A stretch of 57,129 nucleotides of DNA from positions 1 through 57,129 of the forward strand of contig JAGSGY010000029.1 of assembly GCA_023954855.1 (NCBI GenBank), written 5' to 3'. Made by a program: the position numbers and the translations under genes. The stretch comes from Pseudomonadota bacterium (GTDB lineage: Bacteria; Myxococcota_A; UBA796; GCA-2862545). Shown here one piece after another: positions 1-8,184 of the stretch. Numbering within the stretch: the first letter of the stretch is position 1; each line of letters opens with the position of its first letter. Below the pieces are notes generated by a model. The model did not search any database. It saw nothing but the letters and a program-made list of their open reading frames with translations, and was not told the origin of the DNA.

Positions 1-336
1 CCGGGTCGGAGACGTCGACACACACGTCGACGCAGTTCGCCACGGTGTCCCCGTCGTCGTCGGCGAAGTCCTCGTCGACCGCACCGTCGCCGTCATCGTC
101 GAGGCCATCGCACTGCACCTCGATGTCGCACGCATCGCCGACGCCATCGCCGTCCGTGTCGGCCTGACCCGGATCGGAGACATCGACACACACGTCCACG
201 CAGTTCGCCACCGTGTCGCCGTCGTCGTCGGCGAAGTCCTCGTCGACCGCACCGTCGCCGTCATCGTCGAGGCCATCGCACTGCACCTCGATGTCGCACG
301 CGTCGCCTACGCCATCGCCATCGGCGTCATTCTGGC
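1..336. repeat. 168-bp tandem duplication inside a surface-protein gene
   Basis: Positions 1-168 and 169-336 are two copies of one 168-bp unit with few mismatches; the middle part is identical over more than 80 bases. The period is 56 codons, so the reading frame is kept. Each unit encodes a cysteine pair, a QCDGxDDDGDGxVDE segment and a thrombospondin-type-3-like DTDGDGVGDACD segment. A degenerate third unit follows at about 337-500. The array may continue past the left edge of the window. Confidence 0.85.
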
Positions 337-2710
337 TCGGGTTGTGGGTGGAGTCGCAGTTGTCGAGGCAGTCGGCGACGGAGTCGGTGTCGCTGTTCGG
401 AAAGCCCTCGTCGATCGTGCCGGTGCAGTTGTTGTCGAAGCCGTCGCATTGCTCCGCGGCGCCGTTGTGCACGCTGTTGTCGAAAGGCGCGCAGTCGGTC
501 GCATCCGGGTCCCCGTCCCCATCCGAGTCGAGATCGGCGACGACGACCGGGTCCCTCGGCGTCGGCCCTCCCGTCGCTCCGGCATCGGGGGCACTGCCGT
601 CGGACTCGTTGCCGCCATCGACGGTGGTCGAGCCATGATCGATGGCCGGTCCCCCGCCAGCCGGCGTCCAGTCGAGTAGGGTGCAGGCCGTTCCGGGCGC
701 CATGCCGGCTAGGCCGGGATCGGCGTTCGCAATGCGCGTGTAGAGCACATCCCCGTCCACGCCACTCGGCGCGAGGTTGTTCCACACGACGCTGTCGGTG
801 ACCGCCAGGCCGGACGTTCCGACGCTCCAGACCGTGTCCCCATCGGTGCCATCGATGAGGATGCTGTTGGTAATCGTCGCGCTGCTTGTCGCGTCGGTTC
901 GGACGTGGCCGCCCTCGAAGGTCGCTGCCGGTGGCATGCCGCTGGTGCCGTTGCCGACCATCGTCACCTGGTGCAGATCCAGATCCAGGCCATCGCGAAC
1001 GGCGACAGCACCGCCCCCGTCGCTGGTCACGTTCTCAAAGAAGACACTGTCGCGAATCATCGTGCCGAAGACCTGGGCATCCCCGCGTCGATCTAGATGG
1101 ATCGCGCCGCCGTAGTCTCCGGAGTTTGCGCACCAGACATTCCCGCGAATGGCCGTGGAGGGCGTCGGGGACATCCTCAACGCCCCTCCCCAAGAGACCG
1201 CGCTGTTGCCGTCGAACAGGCTGCCTTCGATGGTGATCGCATCCAAGTCACTCGCCAAGATGGCGCCGCCATACGCCGCAAAGTTCTGAGGCTGGGATGC
1301 GCCGAGTGCCTGGTTGCCCACGAAGGTGCTGTTGAGCACCGAGACGGACCCATTCGGGCCGGTGCTCGTGAGCGAAACACCCGCACCAATCGCCCCGCCC
1401 TGGGCCGCGGTGTTGTCCTGAAACAGCGCGCCGTCGACGGTGGTGACACTCGACGCCGAGAGAATGGCACCTCCGGCCACCCCGTTGTTGCGCAGGAACT
1501 GCGTTCCGGTGACGTCGAGAGTGCTGTCGAATACCTCGATGCCGCCACCACCCGTGTTGTTCGCGTCGGGGTCATTGTCGCGCACGGTCCCGCGAGTAAG
1601 CGTCACATCCGAGTCCCGGGCGTGGATGGCCGAGCCCGTGTTGGAGTGGAACGTGCAGTCGGTGAAGTCGGCTTGGGAGGACTCGATGGCAAAGGCCCCA
1701 CCCGGCGTGGCCGCACCACCTTCAAACACGGAATCGGTCGCGGTGAGCGTTGCGCCGCTGAGCAGATAGACAAGTCCTCCCTTCGGGGCCGCACCCGACG
1801 AAAAAGTCGAGCCGCTGATGTTCACCGTCGTCCCCGAACCGAACATCAACCCGCCGTAGCTACCGTCCACAGTGCCGGTGGTAAACGTCGAGTCGATGAC
1901 CGTCAGTGAGCCCGCTGCGCCTCCGTAAATCGGCCCGGCGGGCGCGTCTGCAGGCCCAAGAACGGCTCCATTCTGGACGGTGATGTGGGCGTTTCGTCCG
2001 GCCAGCACGCCACCTTCGTTGGTCGCGGTGACGTTTCGAATCACTGCGCCGTCGACGAGTCCGGTCCCCCCTTCGAGAAACCAAAGAAACCCGCGGACAC
2101 CGGACATGCCGTCGTACACGCCGCCAATCACCTGCACGGTCGCGTAGGTAGGCACATGAAGCGGCGAACCGGTGTTGCCCTCGAGCCCCGTCGCGGTCAC
2201 ATCCTCCAGCCGAAGCGTGGAGTCGTTGTTGACCCACGCCAGCTGCCCGGCCACACCCTGTCGGCTCCCGGACTTGCTGACATCTGTCCCCGCGACCGTG
2301 AGTGAGCCTCCCGCATCCACACGAAAGGCGGAGCGAGGACCCCGAAGGGCGACATCAATGTCTCTCACCGTGACCGAGCAATCCGTGCAGGTCACGTCGA
2401 AGGCCACGGTTCCTGGACTGACCGACGGCGTCGTCGCCGCATCGCTCGGGAGCCCCGTGAGTTCCAGCCCAATCGGGATCGACACATCCTCGGCGTAGGT
2501 CGCGCCATAGACGAGGAGCCCGGTGGTCACCTGATCCACAACGGCCGCATCCACGGCGGCCTGAATGGTGCTGTGGTCGCAGAGAATCAGTGAGGTGGGC
2601 GCACCCGCAACCGCGGTGCCGTCTGGGCACACGGACAGAGACTGTGCAGCCGCCGACGCGGACCCCAAGGTCGCCAGCCCGACCATCACGCCTCGCAACC
2701 TCACAGCCAT
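1..2710 (-). CDS. Secreted parallel beta-helix protein with Asp-rich calcium-binding repeats (C-terminus outside window)
   Basis: The frame is open from an ATG at 2710 to the left edge, so the C-terminus is missing. The first ~20 residues form a signal peptide (MAVRLRGVMVGLATLGSAS). Residues ~40-680 are a long run of short irregular repeats rich in G-G-A-I, N-T and S-x-F, typical of right-handed parallel beta-helix (polymorphic outer-membrane-like) proteins. From ~720 the chain turns into Cys- and Asp-rich MopE/thrombospondin-type-3-like repeats that normally bind calcium. Two nearly identical 56-residue units lie at the truncated end. The likely role is a secreted or surface-anchored adhesin or stalk protein; this is inferred from architecture. 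It could end in a sorting tail such as MYXO-CTERM, which cannot be seen here. A TAGGCT box at 2745-2740 is a weak -10 candidate. Confidence 0.8.
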   Translation of the reverse strand, partial: MAVRLRGVMVGLATLGSASAAAQSLSVCPDGTAVAGAPTSLILCDHSTIQAAVDAAVVDQVTTGLLVYGATYAEDVSIPIGLELTGLPSDAATTPSVSPGTVAFDVTCTDCSVTVRDIDVALRGPRSAFRVDAGGSLTVAGTDVSKSGSRQGVAGQLAWVNNDSTLRLEDVTATGLEGNTGSPLHVPTYATVQVIGGVYDGMSGVRGFLWFLEGGTGLVDGAVIRNVTATNEGGVLAGRNAHITVQNGAVLGPADAPAGPIYGGAAGSLTVIDSTFTTGTVDGSYGGLMFGSGTTVNISGSTFSSGAAPKGGLVYLLSGATLTATDSVFEGGAATPGGAFAIESSQADFTDCTFHSNTGSAIHARDSDVTLTRGTVRDNDPDANNTGGGGIEVFDSTLDVTGTQFLRNNGVAGGAILSASSVTTVDGALFQDNTAAQGGAIGAGVSLTSTGPNGSVSVLNSTFVGNQALGASQPQNFAAYGGAILASDLDAITIEGSLFDGNSAVSWGGALRMSPTPSTAIRGNVWCANSGDYGGAIHLDRRGDAQVFGTMIRDSVFFENVTSDGGGAVAVRDGLDLDLHQVTMVGNGTSGMPPAATFEGGHVRTDATSSATITNSILIDGTDGDTVWSVGTSGLAVTDSVVWNNLAPSGVDGDVLYTRIANADPGLAGMAPGTACTLLDWTPAGGGPAIDHGSTTVDGGNESDGSAPDAGATGGPTPRDPVVVADLDSDGDGDPDATDCAPFDNSVHNGAAEQCDGFDNNCTGTIDEGFPNSDTDSVADCLDNCDSTHNPSQNDADGDGVGDACDIEVQCDGLDDDGDGAVDEDFADDDGDTVANCVDVCVDVSDPGQADTDGDGVGDACDIEVQCDGLDDDGDGAVDEDFADDDGDTVANCVDVCVDVSDP

Positions 2711-2789
2711 ACAGCTCCCCCGCGCCCAGCGCGCCCTTCAGCCTACCAGGGCGCACCTGGCGACCGCATCTCCGTACCGCAGAACGCGA

Positions 2790-4829
2790 CTAGAGCGAGC
2801 GAATAAACCCAACGAGAGAGTCCATCTCCGCGCTGGTCGGGGTCCGAACAACACCGCGCACATGCGCTGCAATCGCCTCTTCCAAGGTCTCGGCACTTCC
2901 GTCGTGAAGATACGGATCCGTGGCCCAGACCCCGAGAAGGGTCGGAGTGTCGAGACCGTCGAGTACACCGCCAAGCCGCTCCCCCGACGCGACCGTCAGC
3001 GTGCCGACATCGTGGCGAACCGGAGCCGTCAGCGAAGAGTCGGTGTACAGCGGCGCGGGATGGCAGCTTGCGCAGAGCGCGTCGAAGAGGACTTCTCCGG
3101 CTGCGTCGGTGGCAAAGGGACTGGTGGGCGTGGCGTCGAGCGACTCGAGATACCGTGCCAGCCCATCGAGCTCGGCGGAGCGACCGGCCTTGGGAAGTCC
3201 AAGGGTGTCGTCCGTCAGCACCCAGTCCGCCTGGTCGAGAAAGCCGTGTCCTGCGAAGGGTCCACGGATGTCGTGCTCGAAGTCTTGGACCTCGTCGAAG
3301 TTCGCGGTCCAGTGCAGCGGCCCCATCGCGGTGCCCGCTCGTCCCTCGAGCGAGGTGGTGTTGCGCATGCCCTCGCCGCGGTCGGTGAAGTCCCAGGTCA
3401 GGCCATCGTCGCGACCATCTGGATGGCAGGCCGCACAGCTGACGTAGCCATCCTTGGTCATACGGACGTCTGAAGCGTCGTGAAACAGGCGTTTTCCAAC
3501 GAGGACGTCGGCGTCGAGGGGCTCGACATCGACGGTCGGCAGCTCGTCGAGCAACGCCTGGCTCTCGGTGTCGTAGACGCGCACCGTGCGGTCCAGCCAC
3601 GCGTGTACCGCCAGTCGCTCGCCATCCTCTGACATCGCCAAGCCGGTGAGCCCCACCCCCACGTTGTGCAGCGAGCTCTCGGGACGACCAGAGTACGCGT
3701 CAATCTGAAACACGGTACCGGTGTCGGGCGCGGCGACCCACAGCCAGTCGCCCCTCGGTGACAGGGCCGCTGCCCCCACCCGACCGTGATTGTCGAGCTG
3801 CCGGTCGAGCGCGCGAAGCTCCTGGCCATCGCCGAGGCCCACGCCACGCAGAACCGCACGTAGCGAGGTCTCGTGGGTGAGCACCTGCCCGTCGAGGTAC
3901 ACCCCGCGCGCAATGTTGCTGACCTGGCCAGGCACGTACAGGGTCTGCCCGTCCGGCGAGACGACCAGGTGGGAGAGCAGGTTGGGCACGCCACGGCTGG
4001 TGTTGTCCGAGTCGACCACATCGGCGAACGCGAGCGGGATGGACGAGGCGTCCACCTCGTAGATCAGTCCCTCTCCATCCAGGCTCCGAAAGCGCGTCGC
4101 AAACACCCGCCCCGAAGGCCCGACAGCCACACCGCGCGGTTCTGGCCCGACAGCATACACTGTAAGCTCGTCGTCGAACCGGGCCATCTGACCCGTGCCC
4201 TGCAGGCTCACCCACCACGCCTCGCCGTCATGAGCAACACCATAGGGTCGAGAGCCCCGGCCGAGATCAATGCGCCGCACCTCGCCCAGCCCGTCGAGGA
4301 GGACCAACGCATCGTCGTCCTCGCACGCCACAGCGATCAAGGCTGCCCCTCGGGCCACGGTTCGCGGCGAAGAGCAGCCGTCGTAGACCTGCCGGCCGGT
4401 TGCCGAGACACGGACCACCCCGAACTCGGGGACCACGGCAATCCAGCCGTCACCATCCTCGATGAGGGTCGACGAGGCCGATGTGGGGCCGATCGACTCG
4501 CGATAGACGGTGACCAGCTGACTGCTCGTGCTCGCAGCATCCCCCGAGTACGGCGTCTCGCGATGCACGACGAGGTAGTGCCCGGGCTCCGTGAACACGT
4601 GCTCGGGGCTGTGGGCATCGGACTGCGTGCCGTCGCCAAAGTCCCAGAGGTGTGTGTCGCAGTCGGTCTCGCCAAGGGCCTCGAAGGCGACGGTCGCCCC
4701 CACCGTGGTCTCAACCGGTGCGTCAAAGCTCGCATCGTTGAACGAACAGTAGTCGGGGTGCGGGGGCATCGGGTTCCCCACACACCCCACCACCAGAAGT
4801 AGCGCTAGGGCGCGGTGGTGAAGGACCAT
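2790..4829 (-). CDS. PKD - beta-propeller - di-haem cytochrome c peroxidase/MauG-like lipoprotein
   Basis: 679 residues. A short lipoprotein signal ends in LLLVVGC (Cys16). Residues ~36-112 form a PKD domain with the WDFGDGT signature, and ~115-430 resemble a YVTN/SMP-30-type beta-propeller. The C-terminal third has two haem c motifs, CAACH near residue 463 and CASCH near 586. The spacing and the flanking GEGMRNTTSLEGR and TPTLLGVWATDPYLHDGSA segments match bacterial di-haem peroxidase/MauG proteins. It is probably an envelope-anchored redox enzyme; substrate unknown. The start overlaps the end of the upstream LVIVD lipoprotein gene by 25 bases, so the two are probably translationally coupled and made together. 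Confidence 0.85.
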   Translation of the reverse strand: MVLHHRALALLLVVGCVGNPMPPHPDYCSFNDASFDAPVETTVGATVAFEALGETDCDTHLWDFGDGTQSDAHSPEHVFTEPGHYLVVHRETPYSGDAASTSSQLVTVYRESIGPTSASSTLIEDGDGWIAVVPEFGVVRVSATGRQVYDGCSSPRTVARGAALIAVACEDDDALVLLDGLGEVRRIDLGRGSRPYGVAHDGEAWWVSLQGTGQMARFDDELTVYAVGPEPRGVAVGPSGRVFATRFRSLDGEGLIYEVDASSIPLAFADVVDSDNTSRGVPNLLSHLVVSPDGQTLYVPGQVSNIARGVYLDGQVLTHETSLRAVLRGVGLGDGQELRALDRQLDNHGRVGAAALSPRGDWLWVAAPDTGTVFQIDAYSGRPESSLHNVGVGLTGLAMSEDGERLAVHAWLDRTVRVYDTESQALLDELPTVDVEPLDADVLVGKRLFHDASDVRMTKDGYVSCAACHPDGRDDGLTWDFTDRGEGMRNTTSLEGRAGTAMGPLHWTANFDEVQDFEHDIRGPFAGHGFLDQADWVLTDDTLGLPKAGRSAELDGLARYLESLDATPTSPFATDAAGEVLFDALCASCHPAPLYTDSSLTAPVRHDVGTLTVASGERLGGVLDGLDTPTLLGVWATDPYLHDGSAETLEEAIAAHVRGVVRTPTSAEMDSLVGFIRSL

Positions 4830-6289
4830 GTGTAGGTCTCTCCGATGGCGTGGCCGTTGGCGTCGGTCACCCCATCCGCCTCCACCGTGACCGTGTAGGT
4901 CGTGTCGCGATCGAGAGGCGACTTGGGCGAGAGAGTCGCAAAGGCTTCCTGTGCCGAACCCCAGGCGACGACCGGGTCCCCAGCCTCATCGACGATGCGA
5001 ATGGAGCCGGCAAACACGGTGCTCGGTTCGATCATCTCGTTGAAGCCCACGCCGATGCGTGTGGTCACCGCCACCCCAGTGGCTCCATCCTTCGGTCCCA
5101 CCGCTAGCACCCGCGGCCCGTCCACGTCGGGGTCCGTCCGCCACGGAATGACGGCGGTCGCCTGGTCATCCACCGCTTCCTCGTCCGCGGAGAGTAGAGC
5201 CACGTGACCATACGGTGTAAGCGTGTCGAGATCACCCGGCACCTTGTCCACACCGACCTCGCCCACCACCTTGATGTCGGCCATGTCCCGCGCATCGTAG
5301 ACCCGGCCCACGCCGGACTCGCCCATGAACAAAAAGCCCTCGTCGTAGAAGATGTAGCCGCCGTTGTCGCTGTTCGGCAGATCCCCTACGAACGCCGGCT
5401 GGGTGGGGTCTGAGATGTCGTAGATCATCGGGCCAGAGCCGCCCCCCTTGCGCGCAAACAGAGCCAGATCGCCGATGCGATTGCCGTGGTAGTACTCGCG
5501 CGGTGTGCCATCGCGGTCGGCTACGTCGAAGCGTCCTCCCGGAATCGGCAGCGGGTTCTCGGGGTCCGAAATGTCGAGCACGATGGCATCCTCAGTCTCT
5601 GCCCCGGTGACCAGAAGCGTATCGCCGAGGGCGAAGACGCCCCCAGACCGAAGACCCGGCTCGAAAGGCACGTGCTTGACCAGCGTGGGCTCGTAGGGGT
5701 CGAGCGTGTCGATGACAAAGATGCCGTTGTTCGCTGCGGCCGCATAGAGGTACGGGTACTGCCAGAACACAGACAGCACGACCCGGCTGTACGAGTCCGG
5801 GTAGAACACATTCGGAAGCTCGAGCACACCGGCCACGACAGGAGCCTCGGCGTCTGAGATGTCCCAGATCTGGATGCCCGAGGTGTGATTGACCACCGTC
5901 CAGTCGCCTTGGTACGGCCCCACTCGCACGTGGGCGAAGCCGATGGCGTGCGTCTCGCGCATGTCGGTGTCGAAGGAATCGCTGACCTTGACCGGCGCGC
6001 AGGGATCATCGAACTCGAACAGCGACACCCCACCGTCGGACCACTCGGGCGCCCAGGGCATCACCAAATGCCCACGATACGGCGCGACCAGGTTGTGGTG
6101 GTCGTAGTCCTCGGGCCCGCCGTTCAGGTAGGCGCAAGGCTCAAAGAGCTCCGCCTCGGTGAAGGTTCCCGTCGGTCCACCCGGGCCACGCAGTTCCGGA
6201 GCGTCGGTTGGATCCGGGAACGAGAAGGGCTCAGGTGCATCCGGAGAGCTGCAGCCGAGCAACGTGAGTAAAGCGAGGAGACGCGTCAT
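4805..6289 (-). CDS. LVIVD-repeat lipoprotein with C-terminal Ig-like (Big_5) domain
   Basis: 494 residues, beginning MTRLLALLTLLGC, a lipobox with Cys13. Residues ~50-380 contain propeller-forming LVIVD-type repeats (phrases such as GIQIWDISDAEAP, GIFVIDTLDPYEP, AIVLDISDPENP, PMIYDISDPTQP). Residues ~385-494 match the bacterial Ig-like Big_5 fold (DGATGVAVTTRIGVGFNE ... DRDTTYTVTV ... YTWSFTTAP). These repeats usually occur in exported surface proteins of unknown ligand. The gene lies 20 bases after the Het-C-like gene and overlaps the next gene by 25 bases. TATTGT at 6300-6295 lies 5 nt before the ATG, so a leaderless internal transcript is possible. Confidence 0.85.
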   Translation of the reverse strand: MTRLLALLTLLGCSSPDAPEPFSFPDPTDAPELRGPGGPTGTFTEAELFEPCAYLNGGPEDYDHHNLVAPYRGHLVMPWAPEWSDGGVSLFEFDDPCAPVKVSDSFDTDMRETHAIGFAHVRVGPYQGDWTVVNHTSGIQIWDISDAEAPVVAGVLELPNVFYPDSYSRVVLSVFWQYPYLYAAAANNGIFVIDTLDPYEPTLVKHVPFEPGLRSGGVFALGDTLLVTGAETEDAIVLDISDPENPLPIPGGRFDVADRDGTPREYYHGNRIGDLALFARKGGGSGPMIYDISDPTQPAFVGDLPNSDNGGYIFYDEGFLFMGESGVGRVYDARDMADIKVVGEVGVDKVPGDLDTLTPYGHVALLSADEEAVDDQATAVIPWRTDPDVDGPRVLAVGPKDGATGVAVTTRIGVGFNEMIEPSTVFAGSIRIVDEAGDPVVAWGSAQEAFATLSPKSPLDRDTTYTVTVEADGVTDANGHAIGETYTWSFTTAP

Positions 6290-6309
6290 GCCTCACAATA
6301 GCGCGAGAC

Positions 6310-7113
6310 CTACTGCAGCACCGACCAACCTGCTCCCGCCTCCAGCTTCAGCGCACGCATCCAGCGGATCGAGGCGTCGGAGGCCACGCCCACTGCACGG
6401 TTGTGAGCGGTCGTTCCGAACACGTCTCGCTGGGCCCCTGCGAAGCTCTTCGGTGAGGCCACCGCCATGCAGAAGGCCGAGAAGGAGGCTCCGCAGCTCT
6501 CGGCAGCCTCGGCCGAACTGGTCTGCAGCTCCCCCTCACCGACCGGCACCGCACACGGCTCGTACACGATGACCTCGATGCCCGTGTTGGCCGGGAGTTC
6601 ATGCGAGCCCAACAGCCACTCAGCGACCAGGGGTGCCGACGCCTCATCGAGAAAGACGATGTTGGAGTGCGCGAAGAAGTCTTGGATCACGTGCAGTCCG
6701 AGGCCCATCGCCTCGATCGCACCGGCACGGTCGCCATCTTCGAGAGCAGACAGGGCCTCGGCCCGGGCCCGCTTGAGCACACCACGTCCCTGCCGAAGCA
6801 CGGCGTCGACCTTCTCGTCTTCAGTGCGCTCGAAGTGGTGCGACCCATCAAAGCCACATCGTGGCTGAAGTAGTGCCGCGGCAGCCGGTCCACGAAGCAG
6901 GCGTGGATTTCCGGCAGCGCGCAGGTCCATGGCCAACTCGACCAGGTCAATCTCACGGACCGCCTGTTTGAGCTCGGACTCGGCACTCGAGTGCAGCTCG
7001 GTGGCCTCGGCCGCCCGGCGGGTGATGCGGTCGTGCGGCCCCCCTTTCGGGTAGGACGGAAACGCAATGGCGGAGCCAGAGACGAAGAGCAAGGCGGGAA
7101 GCAGAAATCGCAT
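6310..7113 (-). CDS. Exported Het-C / zinc-dependent phospholipase C-like protein
   Basis: 267 residues with a signal peptide (MRFLLPALLFVSGSAIA). The mature chain opens with a HDRITRRAAE segment, has an isolated HHFER near residue 92 and, near 143, GLHVIQDFFAHSN. That set of His/Asp motifs is typical of the Het-C and zinc-dependent phospholipase C / S1-P1 nuclease-like fold, in which they bind metal. The expected helical core is present, but I cannot confirm every zinc ligand. A secreted or periplasmic hydrolase is likely; lipid versus other phosphoester substrate is open. It is 26 bases downstream of the dolichol-kinase-like gene, consistent with one transcript. Confidence 0.7.
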   Translation of the reverse strand: MRFLLPALLFVSGSAIAFPSYPKGGPHDRITRRAAEATELHSSAESELKQAVREIDLVELAMDLRAAGNPRLLRGPAAAALLQPRCGFDGSHHFERTEDEKVDAVLRQGRGVLKRARAEALSALEDGDRAGAIEAMGLGLHVIQDFFAHSNIVFLDEASAPLVAEWLLGSHELPANTGIEVIVYEPCAVPVGEGELQTSSAEAAESCGASFSAFCMAVASPKSFAGAQRDVFGTTAHNRAVGVASDASIRWMRALKLEAGAGWSVLQ

Positions 7114-7139
7114 GGCGTCAGCTAGCCGTTCAGGAGGTG

Positions 7140-8096
7140 CTAGGCGAGCGATGCGAGGCCGAGTGCCAAGCCCATGCCCGCCGCAGCGGCGACCGGAATC
7201 GCCAGGTTGTCGTCGATGTAGCGCGCGTAGAGCTCGGTGATTCCCGCAAACAGCGCCGCGAGGAAGGCGCCGCCGAACGCGAGGCCGGTGGCCACATCGG
7301 GGTGAAAGACTGAGATCAGCAAGAAAGACACAGCCGTGCCGACGATCACAAAGGCGGTCGTGCCCTCGAGCGAACGGCCATTGGCGATCTTCGTCTGTCC
7401 ATAGCGCCGGCCCACGACAGCAGCGGCGGGGTCAGCCCAGCCGAGAATCGCGACCGCGACCGCGCCGATCAAGGGGGAGCCAATGAGCGACAGCACGACC
7501 ATCGCGCCGGTGTACCAGGTGGCCGAGTTGACCCGGTGCGCCTCGTGCGGATGCGCAATGGGGCCGAAGATCCACATCAGGAAGTCGTTGATACCCGGGA
7601 AGTACCTACGGGACACTTCCATGAAGATGGCGCCCATGAAGGCGGGGATGGTGATCGGCAGGTACCACTCGGGCGGAAGCACCAACTCGATGAGCAGCAC
7701 CACCGAGCTCGCCGAGATCACGTGGAAGATGCTGCGGGTCCAGTTCGAAGGCCGCAAGTGGGGCGGGTGCAGCTCGAAGTCGGAGAGTGAATCGACCAGA
7801 GCCTCGTACGCGGGAGTCAGCTGCTTTCCGAGGGCAATCCACTCCTCCCGGCGGCCGGCAGAGGGCGCGTACTCGGAGAGGATGTCGGACACATCGTCGA
7901 GGCGGCGATGCAACGCGCTCAGTGTGACCCCGGTGCCCGTCTCGGCGAGGTCGGAGAACCGGTCGCTCAACGTGTCGAGGCGGTCCTGCGCCGAGGCCGC
8001 CACGTCTTCGCGGTAGCGGGCTGGATCGAGAGAGCGCACGAACGCATAGAGTTCGAGCGCAAGGTCGTGACTGTCCGCGGGAAGCGCTGGATTCAT
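7140..8096 (-). CDS. CTP-dependent dolichol/phytol kinase-like integral membrane protein
   Basis: 318 residues. About 110 soluble, helix-rich residues are followed by roughly seven hydrophobic segments. The cytidylyltransferase/dolichol kinase signature is clear near residues 215-245: WADPAAAVVGRRYGQ followed by NGRSLEGTTAF. In known members this region binds CTP and phosphorylates a polyprenol, phytol or diacylglycerol. Lipid carrier recycling or phospholipid synthesis is therefore plausible, but the acceptor is unknown. On the minus strand it follows the terminator of the glycine-rich protein gene. A TAAGAT box at 8121-8116 and a perfect 12-bp palindrome at 8124-8135 lie upstream, so it probably has its own promoter. 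Confidence 0.75.
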   Translation of the reverse strand: MNPALPADSHDLALELYAFVRSLDPARYREDVAASAQDRLDTLSDRFSDLAETGTGVTLSALHRRLDDVSDILSEYAPSAGRREEWIALGKQLTPAYEALVDSLSDFELHPPHLRPSNWTRSIFHVISASSVVLLIELVLPPEWYLPITIPAFMGAIFMEVSRRYFPGINDFLMWIFGPIAHPHEAHRVNSATWYTGAMVVLSLIGSPLIGAVAVAILGWADPAAAVVGRRYGQTKIANGRSLEGTTAFVIVGTAVSFLLISVFHPDVATGLAFGGAFLAALFAGITELYARYIDDNLAIPVAAAAGMGLALGLASLA

Positions 8097-8150
8097 GCCC
8101 TCTCCTGGGGCCCATCTTATCCCGGCCGCGCGGCCAGTACACCCCCGAAA

Positions 8151-8177
8151 GAGCCACGCAGCGACGCCGCGTGGCTC
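8151..8177 (-). terminator. Rho-independent-like hairpin
   Basis: Perfect 9-bp inverted repeat (GAGCCACGC at 8151-8159, GCGTGGCTC at 8169-8177) with a 9-nt loop. It sits 8 bases after the stop of the glycine-rich protein gene. On the minus strand the stem is followed by TTTCGG, a very short T-run. It most likely ends that transcript before the dolichol-kinase-like gene. Confidence 0.6.
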
Positions 8178-8184
8178 CTCCCGA

